In this document: one piece after another, positions 46,372-58,818 of the stretch
Numbering within the stretch: the stretch's first letter is position 1
How the letters are laid out: each line of letters opens with the position of its first letter
NCBI GenBank assembly: GCA_964035015.1
Contig: CAXIUP010000114.1
Coordinates: 53,501 to 117,500, forward strand
DNA from: Corallium rubrum
Lineage: Eukaryota; Cnidaria; Anthozoa; Scleralcyonacea; Coralliidae
Length of the DNA: 64,000 bases
Direction of reading: 5' to 3'
The notes under the pieces: model-generated
What the model saw: the letters and a program-made list of their open reading frames with translations, nothing else
Told to the model about the DNA's origin: nothing
Database searches by the model: none
Translations under genes and position numbers: made by a program

Positions 46372-49299
46372 ATGGATGTTTCTCTACCAGATCAATACGT
46401 ACTTCTACTTCAGAATGTTGTCGACGAGAACAAGCTCTTGCGAGAACAGATGAAGCAAACCATCGAGCAAGGGAAAATTTCTTTGGAAGAAATTAAGAAG
46501 AAGGTTGATACTTTTGCTACTTCTTCTGCTTTGCCAAGCCGGCGTGTACGACAAACGGGAAGACCTATCCGAGTGCCAAGGATATGCAGTGTAAGTGCTT
46601 TTATTGTTGATTAATAATTTATTCATTATATTCACAGTGTTGATAAATATTTAAGTTTTAAATCATAGTGGCAATCCCTCAAGGTATACTACAGTCTATA
46701 CAGAAGTGGCTGCCGTATAAAAATAATTATAGTATTCAATATGTGCATGCAAATATGCCAAAAATCGCCTGACGCAAATCTTATTCTGACGCATGCGATT
46801 GAATAGGATGTTTCACGATTGTTAAGTCAATCCATTCGATCGCATCAGTCAAGAGGAGAAAAGCCTGTTGTATAATTTAAATACGCAAGATATTATATTT
46901 CATGTACGAAACTCCAAAGAATTTTTAGTCTTAAACTTTTACTTGTGCTGCATTCATGATTTAGGGCAATTTAGGCCAAGTCTCAAATATATACCTAAAG
47001 AATGAGAATATAAATACAAATGGAATCGAATGCATTAGAATATCCCAAAACAATATCAGATTTTAAATATAGTATCACATGCAATGATTGTATACAGGTA
47101 ACAAGGTGTAGTTAATTAATATTATTGTGCCAAAATGATTATTTTACGGCCATTTATTTACAGAGCAATGTTCGTCGAAAATTGAAGTCCCTAAAGGCTT
47201 CTGATGAAAATTTATGGTTTAAATTTAATGGAAGGTAAGTAGTGTATAGAAATTAATAAATGTATTTAATTCTGAAGCGTTGGTTTTATAGTTTTGTTAG
47301 AAAGGTTAAAGCCCAGACAATTACTTTGAAAAAGCCCATAACATTAAAAAAATGGAAAGAAAGTTATTTGACTGACTAACACCTATCGTGTGTTGAAAAC
47401 ATGATGCTTTCAATTGGTTATTGGACTGACTCAATCATTTCTCGTGCAAGTCTGACTCATGAGCACATACTGACAATAAATTGAAGACTGTATGTATCAT
47501 GTGCATTTATTATTATATTGATTTTTAGTCTGGAGTCTGAACACAACACTATGCTATTTAGCAAATTGAGAGAAGAACTAGCACATGAATATGGTGGACC
47601 AGAGAAATGTCCTTGGTCTATCGTCGTGATAAAAGGTAAATAAAAGTAAATCAAAAGTATACTCTACTAAAATTTAATGTTCAGTATTACACTATTTATC
47701 AAGAGAATTTTAATACAAAATTAAATATCTTCTTCAGTTACAAAGGAGCTATACCCATGTATCAAAATGCAGTGTCCTCATGTATCAAAATGCAGAAGGC
47801 GTAACAGGAAAGATGAGGTGTGTGTCAATTAGTATTAAACTTTATACATTATGAGAGATTCATTCAATTTTCCAACTTTATATATCTGAATCTGGATATC
47901 AATAATTAATAATTTTCAGTTGTATTGTTGGCAGCTTGGTACCTAATACCATAGTGATAAAGCTGTTAATTTGCTGTTCACATATTGTAAGTACTCAGGG
48001 GAAAGTTTCTGATACCTGGATGTAAGCTATTTGAATTGTTTGTACAGTAACCTACCTTACCTTGTTTTTACCTGTACTGTACCTTAATTGCTGTACCAGT
48101 AAACTTAAAGTGTATCTTACTAAATACAGTATCTACTGATCACCATAACCTTTGTACAGTAACTGTCTGAAGGTTATAGGTTTGATCTACATTTGAGTGG
48201 GGTCAGAACCTTTTTTTTTCAGTACTTGCACTTGCGGCTGCTTGACTACCAACTTGACAACTTTAACCAAATAATAACTAAAATGTTAAATATTTATCCT
48301 GTTAATTTAAGCTGGCCATTTTGCTTGCCCATTGGGGGGAGGGGTGATGTGGTCAGTTTCCAGACTCATAGGCATTAATGGTTAAATATAAATACTGTTA
48401 GTAATTATACATTACATTGGTAGGCTTAAGTTAATAATGTATGTGTCTGCTTTTACAGAACACCATGGTGTAAATAAACAGAAGATTAAAATTATTTGGG
48501 TTTTTTTAAAATTACTTGTATATTTTAATTTGAACATTATCAATACATATGGAAATTGGCCAGCCTACATGAATGTAGGCTATTTTGTCAATGTCATAGA
48601 TATTTCTAAGTTTTGTTCTCTGCTGCTGGTAACTCGTGAAAAATCACAAATTGTCACAAACAATTTACTTGTTTTGCGAGCTATGCAGGTTCTCATTGGT
48701 TTAAGAGCTGGCCTGAACTAATTATTTCACTTTTGACCAGTTTACTTACCAGTTGAAAAATTTGGTTTCAGTGCATGGATTCCTACATTTATTAAAACAT
48801 GGCATGTATTTTTAACCCATTTCATACAAGTTTGGTATTTGTGGAACTTTGAAATGGAACTTCCCAAATAATTAATGGTTATTGGATTTATACTTATTAT
48901 ACTTACTAATGTACTTGTAATTTTGTTTTCTAGAAACTGGCACGCAGGCTCAAACAGCTTAACAAAACCTCATGGAGTACCGGCAAGATTGCCAGGGTGG
49001 CTGAGGTACTCAGACCAGAATATATGTCTTCAGAGGAGAGTGAAATTGATGAGGCTAATCCCAGTAGAATTGCAAAACACCGAGTTCGTACACTGCCTTG
49101 GGAGAGCCAGTCATTGTGCAAGTCAAAAAAAAAGCTGGACAAATTACACAAGGAGTCTTTGTCTGGCTTTGTACGAAGTAGACTTATATGTCGAGAAAAC
49201 GGTTTACCATCTAACAGCCTAAAACCTCGTGATTGCCCTGACTGGGCTTGTAAAGATGTTCCTGCAACTACTGTTGATGAACAGCCAATAAGCAACTGA
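46372..49299 (+). CDS. Unrecognised coiled-coil protein, five exons
   Basis: Exons 46372-46590, 47164-47234, 47529-47635, 47738-47817 and 48934-49299 splice in phase, giving ~280 residues. The N-terminus is a predicted coiled coil (VVDENKLLREQMKQTIEQGK, then EEIKKKVDTF), followed by a basic linker (RRVRQTGRPIRVPR), a middle part with LREELAHEYGGPEKCPWSIV, a Cys-rich piece (YPCIKMQCPHVSKCRRR), then a C-terminus with YMSSEESEIDE and RTLPWES. I do not recognise a catalytic domain. The 'MSSEES...LPW' tail seems familiar from uncharacterised invertebrate proteins. Divergent from the kinase gene; inside the putative CACTA-like element. Confidence 0.75.
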
Positions 49300-49326
49300 G
49301 AATAATACATATATGTACTAATATAC

Positions 49327-49880
<554 letters not shown>

Positions 49881-50619
49881 TCTTAATTTCAGCCTGAGGT
49901 TCTTGTGCATATTTACAGTACAATTTCAGAAATAACCATTTTATTTCGCACACAATTTTAAGCCAGAGCCTCAGATTTGACTGCTTTTGGTCATTCGGAT
50001 TTTTACTGTATCAACATACAAAATTGAAAAAGAATGCCAAAACCTAGTGTATGTTTCCAGCCAGGTTTTTATCCAACTGTAACTTACTGCTGTAAGACTT
50101 TCAAATTTGTAATACTTAGTTAAATACTTTTTGTATAGCACCACTGGATTTATTACTTCAGTGTATGGTATGTTAACTTTCAACAGCTTGGGTTAATTTA
50201 ATGCTATTTAACTTATTGGTAGTATGGGTTTATTGTAATAAACAATTTTACAACTACATGTATAAACTCTGTTGTTTTTATCCGAGTAAAATCGCACTTA
50301 CTGGTGTACGAGGTTGAACAGCAAGGAGAGTTTTTGACTAAGTGTGGCTAGATAATTTATACATATACTTCTAGTCTTTCGTCTGTGCTTTCACTCGAAG
50401 CGGAAAGACATCTTCACAATCATGGTACAATATTGTACTACAGTACAGTCCTTACAGTCAACATCTTAAATAAAATGTTTTTATACTGAATTTAAATTCC
50501 CCCTGAATAAAACCTCCCGCAATGGTTTGACAAATACGGCCATATATATATATATATATATTCGAGAATCAATGATTAATTCTGAAATAAACCTCTCTTT
50601 AAATAACCTTTTCTTTGAT

Positions 50620-51190
50620 AGTTAAAGGTGATTTACAAACCTTTATTTTGCTTTATACAACTTTAAACTGTAATAAAAAACACATCTTTATTCAACTTTA
50701 ACCGAACTTTAATTGGGCCCCATTAAAGAAATAATATTAATTAAGCCGGGTCTTGAAATTACCTATGCTGAATTAACCCCCCTGAGAAACTAAAACAAAA
50801 CCTCCCCCGGACGGTTTGAGAAATACCGTATATAAACCCGAGAATTAAAGGTGATTAAAGTTGAAATAAATATCTCTTAATACTGAAAGTTAATGTTGCC
50901 TAAAGAATCTTAAAGATATCTTTCAAACTCTTTCTGTTGAAAGTTAAAGGCGATATACGAACGTTTACTTTACTTTACACAACTTTAAACTGTAATTTTA
51001 TACATATAATTAATCAACTTTAACCGAATTTTAACTTGACACCATTAAAGCCTTCATTAGAACCTTTAATAACGAATGGATAGGGGATTAAAGTTAAATT
51101 TAACTTCTTTAAAAAAAACAATTAAAGATGTTTAATGGCCCCATTAACACTACTTTAAATTACCTTTAACGTTGATTAAAGGATTTTATT
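50620..51190 (-). repeat. TTAAAG-rich subterminal repeats, right
   Basis: A ~100-bp segment (TTACAAACCTTTATTTTGC... to CCCCATTAAAG, 50628-50727) recurs diverged at 50948-51048. TTTAA-based motifs are very dense throughout. Matches in kind the left subterminal region 38020-38345. Confidence 0.65.
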
Positions 51191-51645
51191 TCGACCTGTG
51201 CCTCTTAACAACGCGATTCAAGTTTGATTTTTGCAATAAATCCAAGTTGAGAGTATTGTAATACATCTGTAATTCTTCCTTCTTTATGGACCAATATTCC
51301 CTGTTTTCAGCAGCAACTAACTTCCCCTTATTTATGTGTATCTAGACAATAACAATGAAATTGTGACTTTATGTCATCTTGTATAAATGAAAAAAAAAAG
51401 CAGAAGCAGATAAGTCTAATGTCTTTTGGGACAATTGTTTCATTATATTGTTTCAACAGAACTCTACTTGAATAAATCAATTGGTTGACCAGTCTGTCAA
51501 GCGATATTTTCAGAAAATAATTAATAACACATTTCCGTTCCTCGCTTAATCCCTCCCTCTGTCTCTTCATCCCTCATCTCTCATTTCTCATTTTCACTTT
51601 CTCATTCAAAGTCTGTCCAAGGCATGCATCCCCCTCTAGACTTAC

Positions 51646-54600
51646 GTGCTCTGAGAAACACCAGTAATCGTTGCCCTGGAACCGAACAAAGTTCATAATT
51701 GAACACTGGCGTTGTTCTCCCACTTCGAAGTCTCTCTTCAGCCAGCGATAGAAGTCGATGACATCTCTATTTGTGCACGTGGCACTTAGGCTGAACGTGC
51801 CACCATGATATTCTTTTCGCAGAGTCTGCATGAATCTAATTCTAGACTCAAATGCACTAGTGGGCAAAAGCACTTCCCTTATTGAAATACAAAAGAAAAA
51901 GAGACAGAGGCAATGCTAGGATAAATAACAAATATGGACAAACTGTTTTTATAAAGAGAAAATGTCCTTTTCTTTAATACACCGCTGAGGTTGACACAGT
52001 CTCAGAAATTGACAATTTCAAACAACAAGAGTTGTGCAACTTCAAACCGGTATTATAATGCCGACTTCCATCTCCAATTATCATTCTGGTTATTACACGT
52101 ATAAAACTATACTATAAAGAACATAATAATAAAACTTACCTGCATATCAATTCTCTACTGACAAGAGAAGTGCATTTACACAGCCAGTAGCCCTCACTTG
52201 CCCTCCCATACTCTGTCAACTCTGCAACGAACTTTAAAGTGAAGTCTCCAAACTCTTCACAGTCCGACCCATCTTCCGTCGCGTACGTCTTCCCGTCTTT
52301 TGTGATAAAGTTTTTTTCACTCTATATGGAGAATGCACTCGTAAATATACGCGCAATAAAAACCTATTAATTTCTAAGTTTTGAATAAAATTTTGATGTT
52401 CAGATGTTTGCAGGGGCCCACATTATTCTACGGAACGGAACGGAACGGAAGCTTACGCATACAATAATACTAGTATAGTGAAAATTATATGTTTATTATT
52501 GTATTTATTATTATTTCTGTGGGAATAATTTTAGCAAATATCCTTTATTCAGATTAATATGGAAATAAAATATTTTCAATTAATTGTCTTAAAGAAAATA
52601 ATAGTGATGACTTTGTATATTTTGGTCCTATTTAACTGTAGTAAAGCACGACAAAGTCTCCATTCACATCTAAATTTTTTCTGCGTTTTTGTATTGTTTA
52701 CTGTTCTCAAGGGAATCGAGAACAATCAGCTCATTACTTGAAACAAAATAAAAACGCAGAAAAAAACCCGTTTTCGTGTAAACGGAGCCTAAAGAGTTGA
52801 CTAAAGAGTCAACGCCATTCAAATTACGCCAATGGTCGATTTCATAAATGACCACTAGTTCAATATTCTTTTTTGATTCAATGGCGTCGCCAGACCTGGG
52901 ATTGATGACGTCATCGTAATATGACGTCATCGCTACATGACGTCATGACTGTTGGTACCTCATGTTAATTCTACATAATAGTTTTATATAGATAATTGTG
53001 ATTTTAAAATATATATGATGGTTTCTGGTTGTTTCCAGTTGTGCTAACCCAACACTACCTGTAACCTCCACATTAACCTTAACCCCCAAAAATTTGTAAA
53101 CCTAACCCAAATTATTATGTGGACCTAACACATAGTAGTCTCCAGAGAGAAATAACGCAAGGAAAAATATGAAAAACACATTCACACACTTGTAAACTAT
53201 TTGACCATTTCATACCCCCCCCCTCCCCCACCCACTGTTTCTCACCGGATTTGGAAGAATCTCAAAATTGGTCTTGAAGAGAACTGGGTGGCACGCGTCC
53301 CCCCCAGGCCACCCCCTAGCGACGCTACTGTTTTAATTACGTACATAAGTACATTGCATCAGGTCCTTGTGTTTCTAATTGAGAAAAATTTACACACGGG
53401 CAATGCTCGAAAGGCACATTTGTATAACACAAACATCATATCTTTCCTTGCGTTAGTTCGCTTTGGAGACTACTATGTGTTAGGTCCACATAATAATTTG
53501 GGTTAGGTTTAGGAATGTTTGGGGGTTAAGGTTAATGTGGAGGTTACAGGTAGTGTTGGGTTAGCACTACCGGAAACAACCAGAAACCATCATATGTATT
53601 TTAAAATCACAATTATCTATATAAAAACTATTATGTAGAATTAACATGAGGTACCAACAGTTATGACGTCATGTAGCGACGACGTCATATACCGATGACG
53701 TCATATTACGATGACGTCTTCATTTTGCCACTCTCCCAGGTCTGGCGACGCCATTGAATCAAAAAAGAATATTGAACTAGGGGTCATTTATGAAATCGGC
53801 CATTGGCGTAATTTGAATGGCGTTGACTCTTTAGTCAACTCTTTAGGCTCCGTTTACACGAAAACGGGTTTTTTTCTGCGTTTTTATTTTGTTTCAAGTA
53901 ATGAGCTGATTGTTCTCGATTCCCTTGAGAACAGTAAACAATACAAAAACGCAGAAAAACGTTTAGATGTGAACGGAGACTTTGTCGTGCTTTACTACAG
54001 TTAAGGTGGCTCCACACAGTTTCTTGAAAAATGGAAAATACAAGTTTGAGAGTCCAAAACACTTGGATAAACAATTCGGAAAAAGAATAAAACTAAATGT
54101 TATGCATAGTTAAACAGTCTGACAATCAAAAACTATTACCAAATAAATAGCAACAGTTGTTGCTATGTTAACAATGACGTTTCAAAATGGCTGCCAATTA
54201 CCCTTCAAACTAAATTAATTCGGAAAAAACTTTGGTGACCCCCAATTTTTTTCTCATTAAAACTTTTCATGAAGTATGAGTAATCAATAGGCCGGTTTTA
54301 AAAAAATTCTGTAGAAGGAATGATTTTTTTATCGGAAAAGTCATGTTTGCTAATTTTTAAAACATTCCGTTCTACAGAATTTTTTTAAAATCAGTACTAT
54401 TGATTACTCATACTTCAAGGAAAGTTCTAATGAAAAAAAAACAATTGGGGGTCACCGAAGTTTTCTTCGAATTAAACTAGTTTGAAGGGTAATTGGCAGC
54501 CATTTTGAAACGTCATTGTTGCCATAGCAACAACTGTTGCTATTTATTTGGTAACAGTTTTGGATTGTCCGACTGTTTAACTATGCATAACATTTAGTTT

Positions 54601-56273
54601 TATTCTTTTTCCGAATTGTTTATGTACGTGTTTTGGACTCTCAAACTTGTATTTTCCATTTTTCAAGAAACTGTATGGAGCCACCTTAAATAGGACCAAA
54701 ATATACGAAGTCATCACTATTATTTTCTTTAAGACAATTAATTGAAAATATTTTATTTACATATTAATCTGAATAAAGGATATTTGCTAAAATTATTCTC
54801 ACAGAAATAATAAATACAATAATAAACATATAATTTTCACTATACTAGTATTATATATGTTAATTTGTTCCTAGAGCCCGCGATTCTTTTGGCGAAAGGA
54901 TCGCCGGCTCTGGGCACTTTCTGGGAACGAGATTGGGCAGCGCACTGATCTTGACATGGGTTTGCTGTGTCTCATGTCCAGACCTCTTTGCCGAGCTATG
55001 TATAGTCAAAGATTTGATGGATGTTCGCGATTTATGACGTTTTGTGACGTAGGCGTTTTACATCCAATGGAAGGCTGCGGTCAGCAGTGAGCTTGACCAG
55101 GCTCGACGTTCATTTCATCAGTTTATGTCAACTTTAACTGTATTAATATTGTCAGTGAGGAAAGATTATTTTGTCAAGATAAGGCGACAAACATACAGTA
55201 GTAGTGGGAGTTTTTATCTGGCTGTTTATATAAACGTTATAAATTTTAGTTGCCTTGAACGAAATGTCATCTGTTTGTTGCCGCGACTGTTTCAACTCCT
55301 CGTGGTTTGTATCAAATCGTTTTGTTGTGAATAACGCTCGCCTTCAATCTTTATTAGGTGTATATTGGTGTGAGTTCATTGCTTCTCACAGGAGCCATTG
55401 TGTTCACGCTGATCAACATATCTGCGTGTGTCACGCATCTCAAATCAAACGAAGCCATTGTGCTCGTTACAAATCACTGAACGAAGCCATTGTGCGCGTT
55501 ACAAATCAAACGAAGCCATTGTGCTGGTTAAAATCAAACGACGCTATTGTGCTCGTTACAAATCAAACGAAGCCATTGTTACAAATCAAACGAAGCCATT
55601 GTGCTCGTTAAAATCAAACGACGCTATTGTGCTCGTTACAAATCAAACGAAGCCATTGTGTTCGTTAAAATCAAACGAACTCGGAATCAGTAGCCGTATT
55701 TGTGGTCAGATAATAGAATAAACGCACAAACAAGGTGCAAGCCCACGCGCGATAGCGATCGATGTAACGCTGATTTATCTGGTTCTTTCTTCCCATACAT
55801 ACACCTTCCATAGTCGGCATCATTGACCGAATGTCCGACGCGCTACGCTAATCAAAAGTAAACATCATGCCGGTACTTTTGGATCTGCCTGTACTCCATG
55901 ACAATTGATATAAACCAAGGTCTTTTTTTTATTTTTGGAAAATCTCAGTGCCGGTATTTCGGGCAGCACTTCACTTGCGATAGAAATTCTAGTTATACTA
56001 TTAAATGCGCTCAGTGTTAGTTGTTTAGTTTAGTAAGGTATCAGACAGTGCCGGTGGACACACTGTCTATACACATGGCTTGCTTTTTACTCGTTCGAAA
56101 CCAGCTTCCATATCATCATTCATATAAGTTTCACTCGAAAATCTTTCTTTCCGACCTAGCTACGCGATTTATTTAAACTGAATTAATGTATCGTGAGAAA
56201 AGATCTACAACTAAAGTTAATAACGTGAGTTAATACTTACCCTGTCTTCGTTACTTGTCATGGAATCGTTCAT
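51646..56273 (-). CDS. 5' exons of an unrecognised minus-strand gene
   Basis: Exon 56273-56241 (MNDSMTSNEDR, donor AGG|GTAAGT), exon 52321-52140 and exon 51877-51646 (donor CAC|GTAAGT) join in phase 0 and 2. The product reads EKNFITKDGKTYATEDGSD...FTLKFVAELTEYGRASEGYWLC, then VLLPTSAFESRIRFMQTLRK...VIDFYRWLKRDFEVG and FVRFQGNDYWCFSEH. No family is recognised with confidence. Intron 1 contains the large foldback. Downstream exons are not visible in 51200-51645; they may be displaced beyond the putative 13-kb element to 37290-37008, the same strand. Confidence 0.6.
52464..54854. mobile_element. Large foldback element
   Basis: The left arm (52464 to ~53175) matches the reverse complement of the right arm (54854 back to ~53440) with only small differences, around a ~260-bp unique centre. 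Both arms include GACGTCAT clusters, a GGTTAG-containing block and a smaller inverted-repeat unit with GGCTCCGTTTACACGAAAAC. The right arm is lengthened by the nested element 54005-54685. Confidence 0.88.
54005..54685. mobile_element. Nested foldback with TTAA target duplication
   Basis: Ends GGTGGCTCCACACAG and CTGTATGGAGCCACC; TTAA on both sides (54001-54004, 54686-54689). The halves (~310 bp) are inverse to each other. The other arm of the enclosing foldback shows the empty site (ACAGTTAAATAGG), proving insertion with TTAA duplication, as for piggyBac or Kolobok types. Confidence 0.9.
54855..55436. other. No confident gene
   Basis: A few short frames without recognisable domains; part of the first intron of the minus-strand gene. 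One plus-strand frame (55255 on) has several cysteines but runs into the minisatellite. Confidence 0.3.
55437..55680 (+). repeat. ~27-29-bp minisatellite
   Basis: About nine copies of AAATCAAACGAAGCCATTGT followed by GCTCGTT, with variants (ACGCTATT, shortened units). Frames read NQTKPLC repeats by chance. Confidence 0.9.
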
Positions 56274-57017
56274 TTCTCCTCCAAGTTGTTCTAAGCGTGT
56301 TCTGAGTTAGACCTGCAATGCGTGAACAGGGAGTTGTCTATTAAGCACGTCGTTATATATGGTCGCTCAACCCAGTCCCATGAAAGCAACTTGATTCGTT
56401 GAAGTGTTGATTGTTGCTCGAAATATGAGACAGGAAGACAGAGGCGTATCCTGACTTTGGATATGTTTACATTTTAGGTATTAACAAAAGTTAAAACACA
56501 AGCGTAGTAATTGTTAGTAGTAATAGCATTCTTATAAAATTATACATTTAAAAAAGATAGTAAATCCAGTATCCTCTCTGTTTGCCCATGATTTCGTAAA
56601 TCTTTAGGGAAGATGGTCAGCCGACATCTGTCAACAGTACTGATATATATCACCTGCATTCTTTCCATCTATTTTCTTTGCGGGTATTAGAAAAGATGTC
56701 CTTGGGCGTAACGTAGAGCGCTTCCTGTCGTAATTTCTTAGAGTTTAACTATAGGGCTATGAGTTGAACTGGTTTATAAGACGGTCATGATCTAATTGAT
56801 TCCTTGCAAATAATAATATTCATAGTTAAAGGAAATCCTTTATATTTGTCAATAATCCAAGTGACACAGAATGGTTCTTTTATAAACGATCAGAGTAACA
56901 GTTCAGTGAATATATGGGACGCGCACTGACAGTTGTGTATGAAACCGAAATGCCCCCAACTAATAGGATCACGAAAATTAAGTGACAACAGACATGTGCA
57001 AGACACCCTTGTCAATA
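55681..57017. other. Intergenic; only the 33-bp coding part of an exon at 56241-56273
   Basis: No other gene, repeat or RNA recognised. Confidence 0.35.
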
Positions 57018-57300
57018 GAGTGTAACTATAAGTCGATTGTCGAGAGTCGAGGTTGAGAATCGAGGGTCGAGAGTCGAAGTCGAGAGTCGAGGGTTGAAGT
57101 CGAGAGGTGATAAATTGACCGTAAAATACCAAAAAATCACTATAATACTATAATCGACTATATATCGCAACATTGTGTCTTATTCCTACGCGCCGCGGGA
57201 TATATTTATAACCTTTGAGCCTTTGATCTAAAAACCGGCGAAGTCGTTTTCAGGCTTGACGAGAATAAATAAAAACAATTAAATTCGACTGAAAATTCTT

Positions 57301-57516
57301 TTAATCTTTATAAATAAGAAAACGAAACGCACTCGGCAAGTCTCTAATTCTAGAATGAAGGTACACAAGTAACTTTTGTGAAGTTTCTTTTACAACAGCA
57401 GGAAACGAATATCTGTCCAACGCCGTTAAGCCTTCAATTATCCTTTCAAACAAAACGGCGCCTGGCGTTACGCAGTATATAAATATATATTTGCTCAAAA
57501 GCGACGCATACATCAC
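57301..57516 (-). CDS. Small ORF in copy 1 of the inverted element
   Basis: 71 codons from ATG 57516, reading ...AVLFERIIEGLTALDRYSF... and DLPSAFRFLIYKD. Copy 2 keeps the frame (58064 stop) with at least two amino-acid changes (Leu to Tyr, Phe to Leu) and no stops, but lacks the first ~9 codons. Unrecognised; may be a captured exon or an element gene. Confidence 0.35.
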   Translation of the reverse strand: MMYASLLSKYIFIYCVTPGAVLFERIIEGLTALDRYSFPAVVKETSQKLLVYLHSRIRDLPSAFRFLIYKD

Positions 57517-57874
57517 TATTTCTGTGTAAGCTGTTCGTGAAAGTGTGTAAGCTGTTCGTGAAAGTGGCCGCTTTCCCCCGGTTTTTAGATCAAAGGCTCA
57601 AAGGTTATAAATATATCCCGCGGCGCGTAGGAATAAGACACAATGTTGCGATATATAATCGATTATAGTATTATAGTGATTTTTTGGTATTTTCTGGTCA
57701 ATTTATCGACTCTCGACTTCAGAAAATACCAAAAAATCACTATATACTATAATCGATTATATATCGCAACATTGTGTCTTATTCCTACGCGCCGCGGGAT
57801 ATATTTATAACCTTTGAGCCTTTGATCTAAAAACCGGGGGAAAGCGGCCACTTTCACGAACAGCTTACAAGCAA

Positions 57875-58064
57875 ATATATATTTATATACTGCGTAACGC
57901 CAGGCGCCGTTTTGTTTGAAAGGATAATTGAAGGCTTAACGGCGTATGACAGATATTCGTTTCCTGCTGTTGTAAAAGAAACTTCACAAAAGTTACTTGT
58001 GTACCTTCATTCTAGAATTAGAGACTTGCCGAGTGCGCTTCGTTTTCTTATTTATAAAGATTAA
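57875..58064 (+). pseudogene. Same ORF in copy 2, 5'-truncated
   Basis: Reads IFIYCVTPGAVLFERIIEGL onward to the same stop. The upstream ATG region of copy 1 is replaced by terminal-repeat sequence (CAGCTTACAAGC), so it has no start. Confidence 0.4.
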
Positions 58065-58300
58065 AAGAATTTTCAGTCGAATTTAATTGTTTTTATTTAT
58101 TCTCGTCAAGCCTGAAAACGACTTCGCCGGTTTTTAGATCAAAGGCTCAAAGGTTATAAATATATCCCGCGGGGCGTAGAAATAAGAGACAATGTTGCGA
58201 TATATAATCGATTATAGTATTATAGTGATTTTTTGGTATTTTCTGGTCAATTTATCGACTCTCGACTTCAACCCTCGACCCTCGACTTATAGTTACACTC

Positions 58301-58565
58301 ACGCCAGAGTATTAAATTATGCGTAGTAAAATATTTTAATCGAGTAAAGTATTTTACTCTGCGTAAAGCCAGGTGCCGTTTTGTTTGTAGAAAGGAAAGG
58401 ATAATTCGAGAGGGTGAAAAGAAGGCTAAACTTGTGTGATAACTCGGTTTACGGCATATAATTGATAAACCAAATCCACGTCATCTTAGCCAACCTAACG
58501 ACAGAAATACACGGCGAGCGAGACCCTCTTTCGAGTTCTAACTTTCTATTATGGGAAATAATAAA
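58301..58565. other. No gene seen
   Basis: Contains a degraded relic of the preceding element (CCAGGTGCCGTTTTGTTTG) and otherwise unremarkable sequence. Confidence 0.4.
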
Positions 58566-58570
58566 CAACC

Positions 58571-58586
58571 CTGACGACTCTGACGA
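58571..58586 (+). repeat. Short (CTGACGACT)n tract at LINE 3' side
   Basis: CTGACGACTCTGACGA directly abuts the LINE 3' tail and matches the array on the 5' side. Confidence 0.8.
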
Positions 58587-58818
58587 TAGATAGAAAAAAA
58601 AAGATAGAAAACTTTATTTAAACACGCTGACCATGTCAACCTAGGCTGATTTCCACAAGGGGCGTGTACAATAACAAAAGATTATAAAGATACAGTAAGG
58701 TATAGTATGAAATTTAGAGGTCTAATTTTGTAATTAGACCTCCAATTTTCATATAATAATATAGTAAATATAAAGTATAGTAAAAACACACATCTATTTG
58801 ACTATTTACAAATCTTTT

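Larger units (their letters stand above)
57018..58300. mobile_element. Two inverted copies of a ~600-bp element with shared outer ends
   Basis: The outer ends GAGTGTAACTATAAGTCGA and its inverse enclose TCGAGAGTCGA-type repeats. Copy 1 (57122-57718) and copy 2 (57721-58262) are inverse to each other, and each carries ~110-bp inverted terminal segments (ACCAAAAAATCACTATA... to TTTGATCTAAAAACCG). A diverged third fragment follows at ~58366-58420. Confidence 0.8.

Noticed and set aside
55255..55721. Cysteine-rich repeat protein
   Set aside because: The repeated part is the 27-bp minisatellite; frames overlap in two registers and neither has a supporting gene structure.
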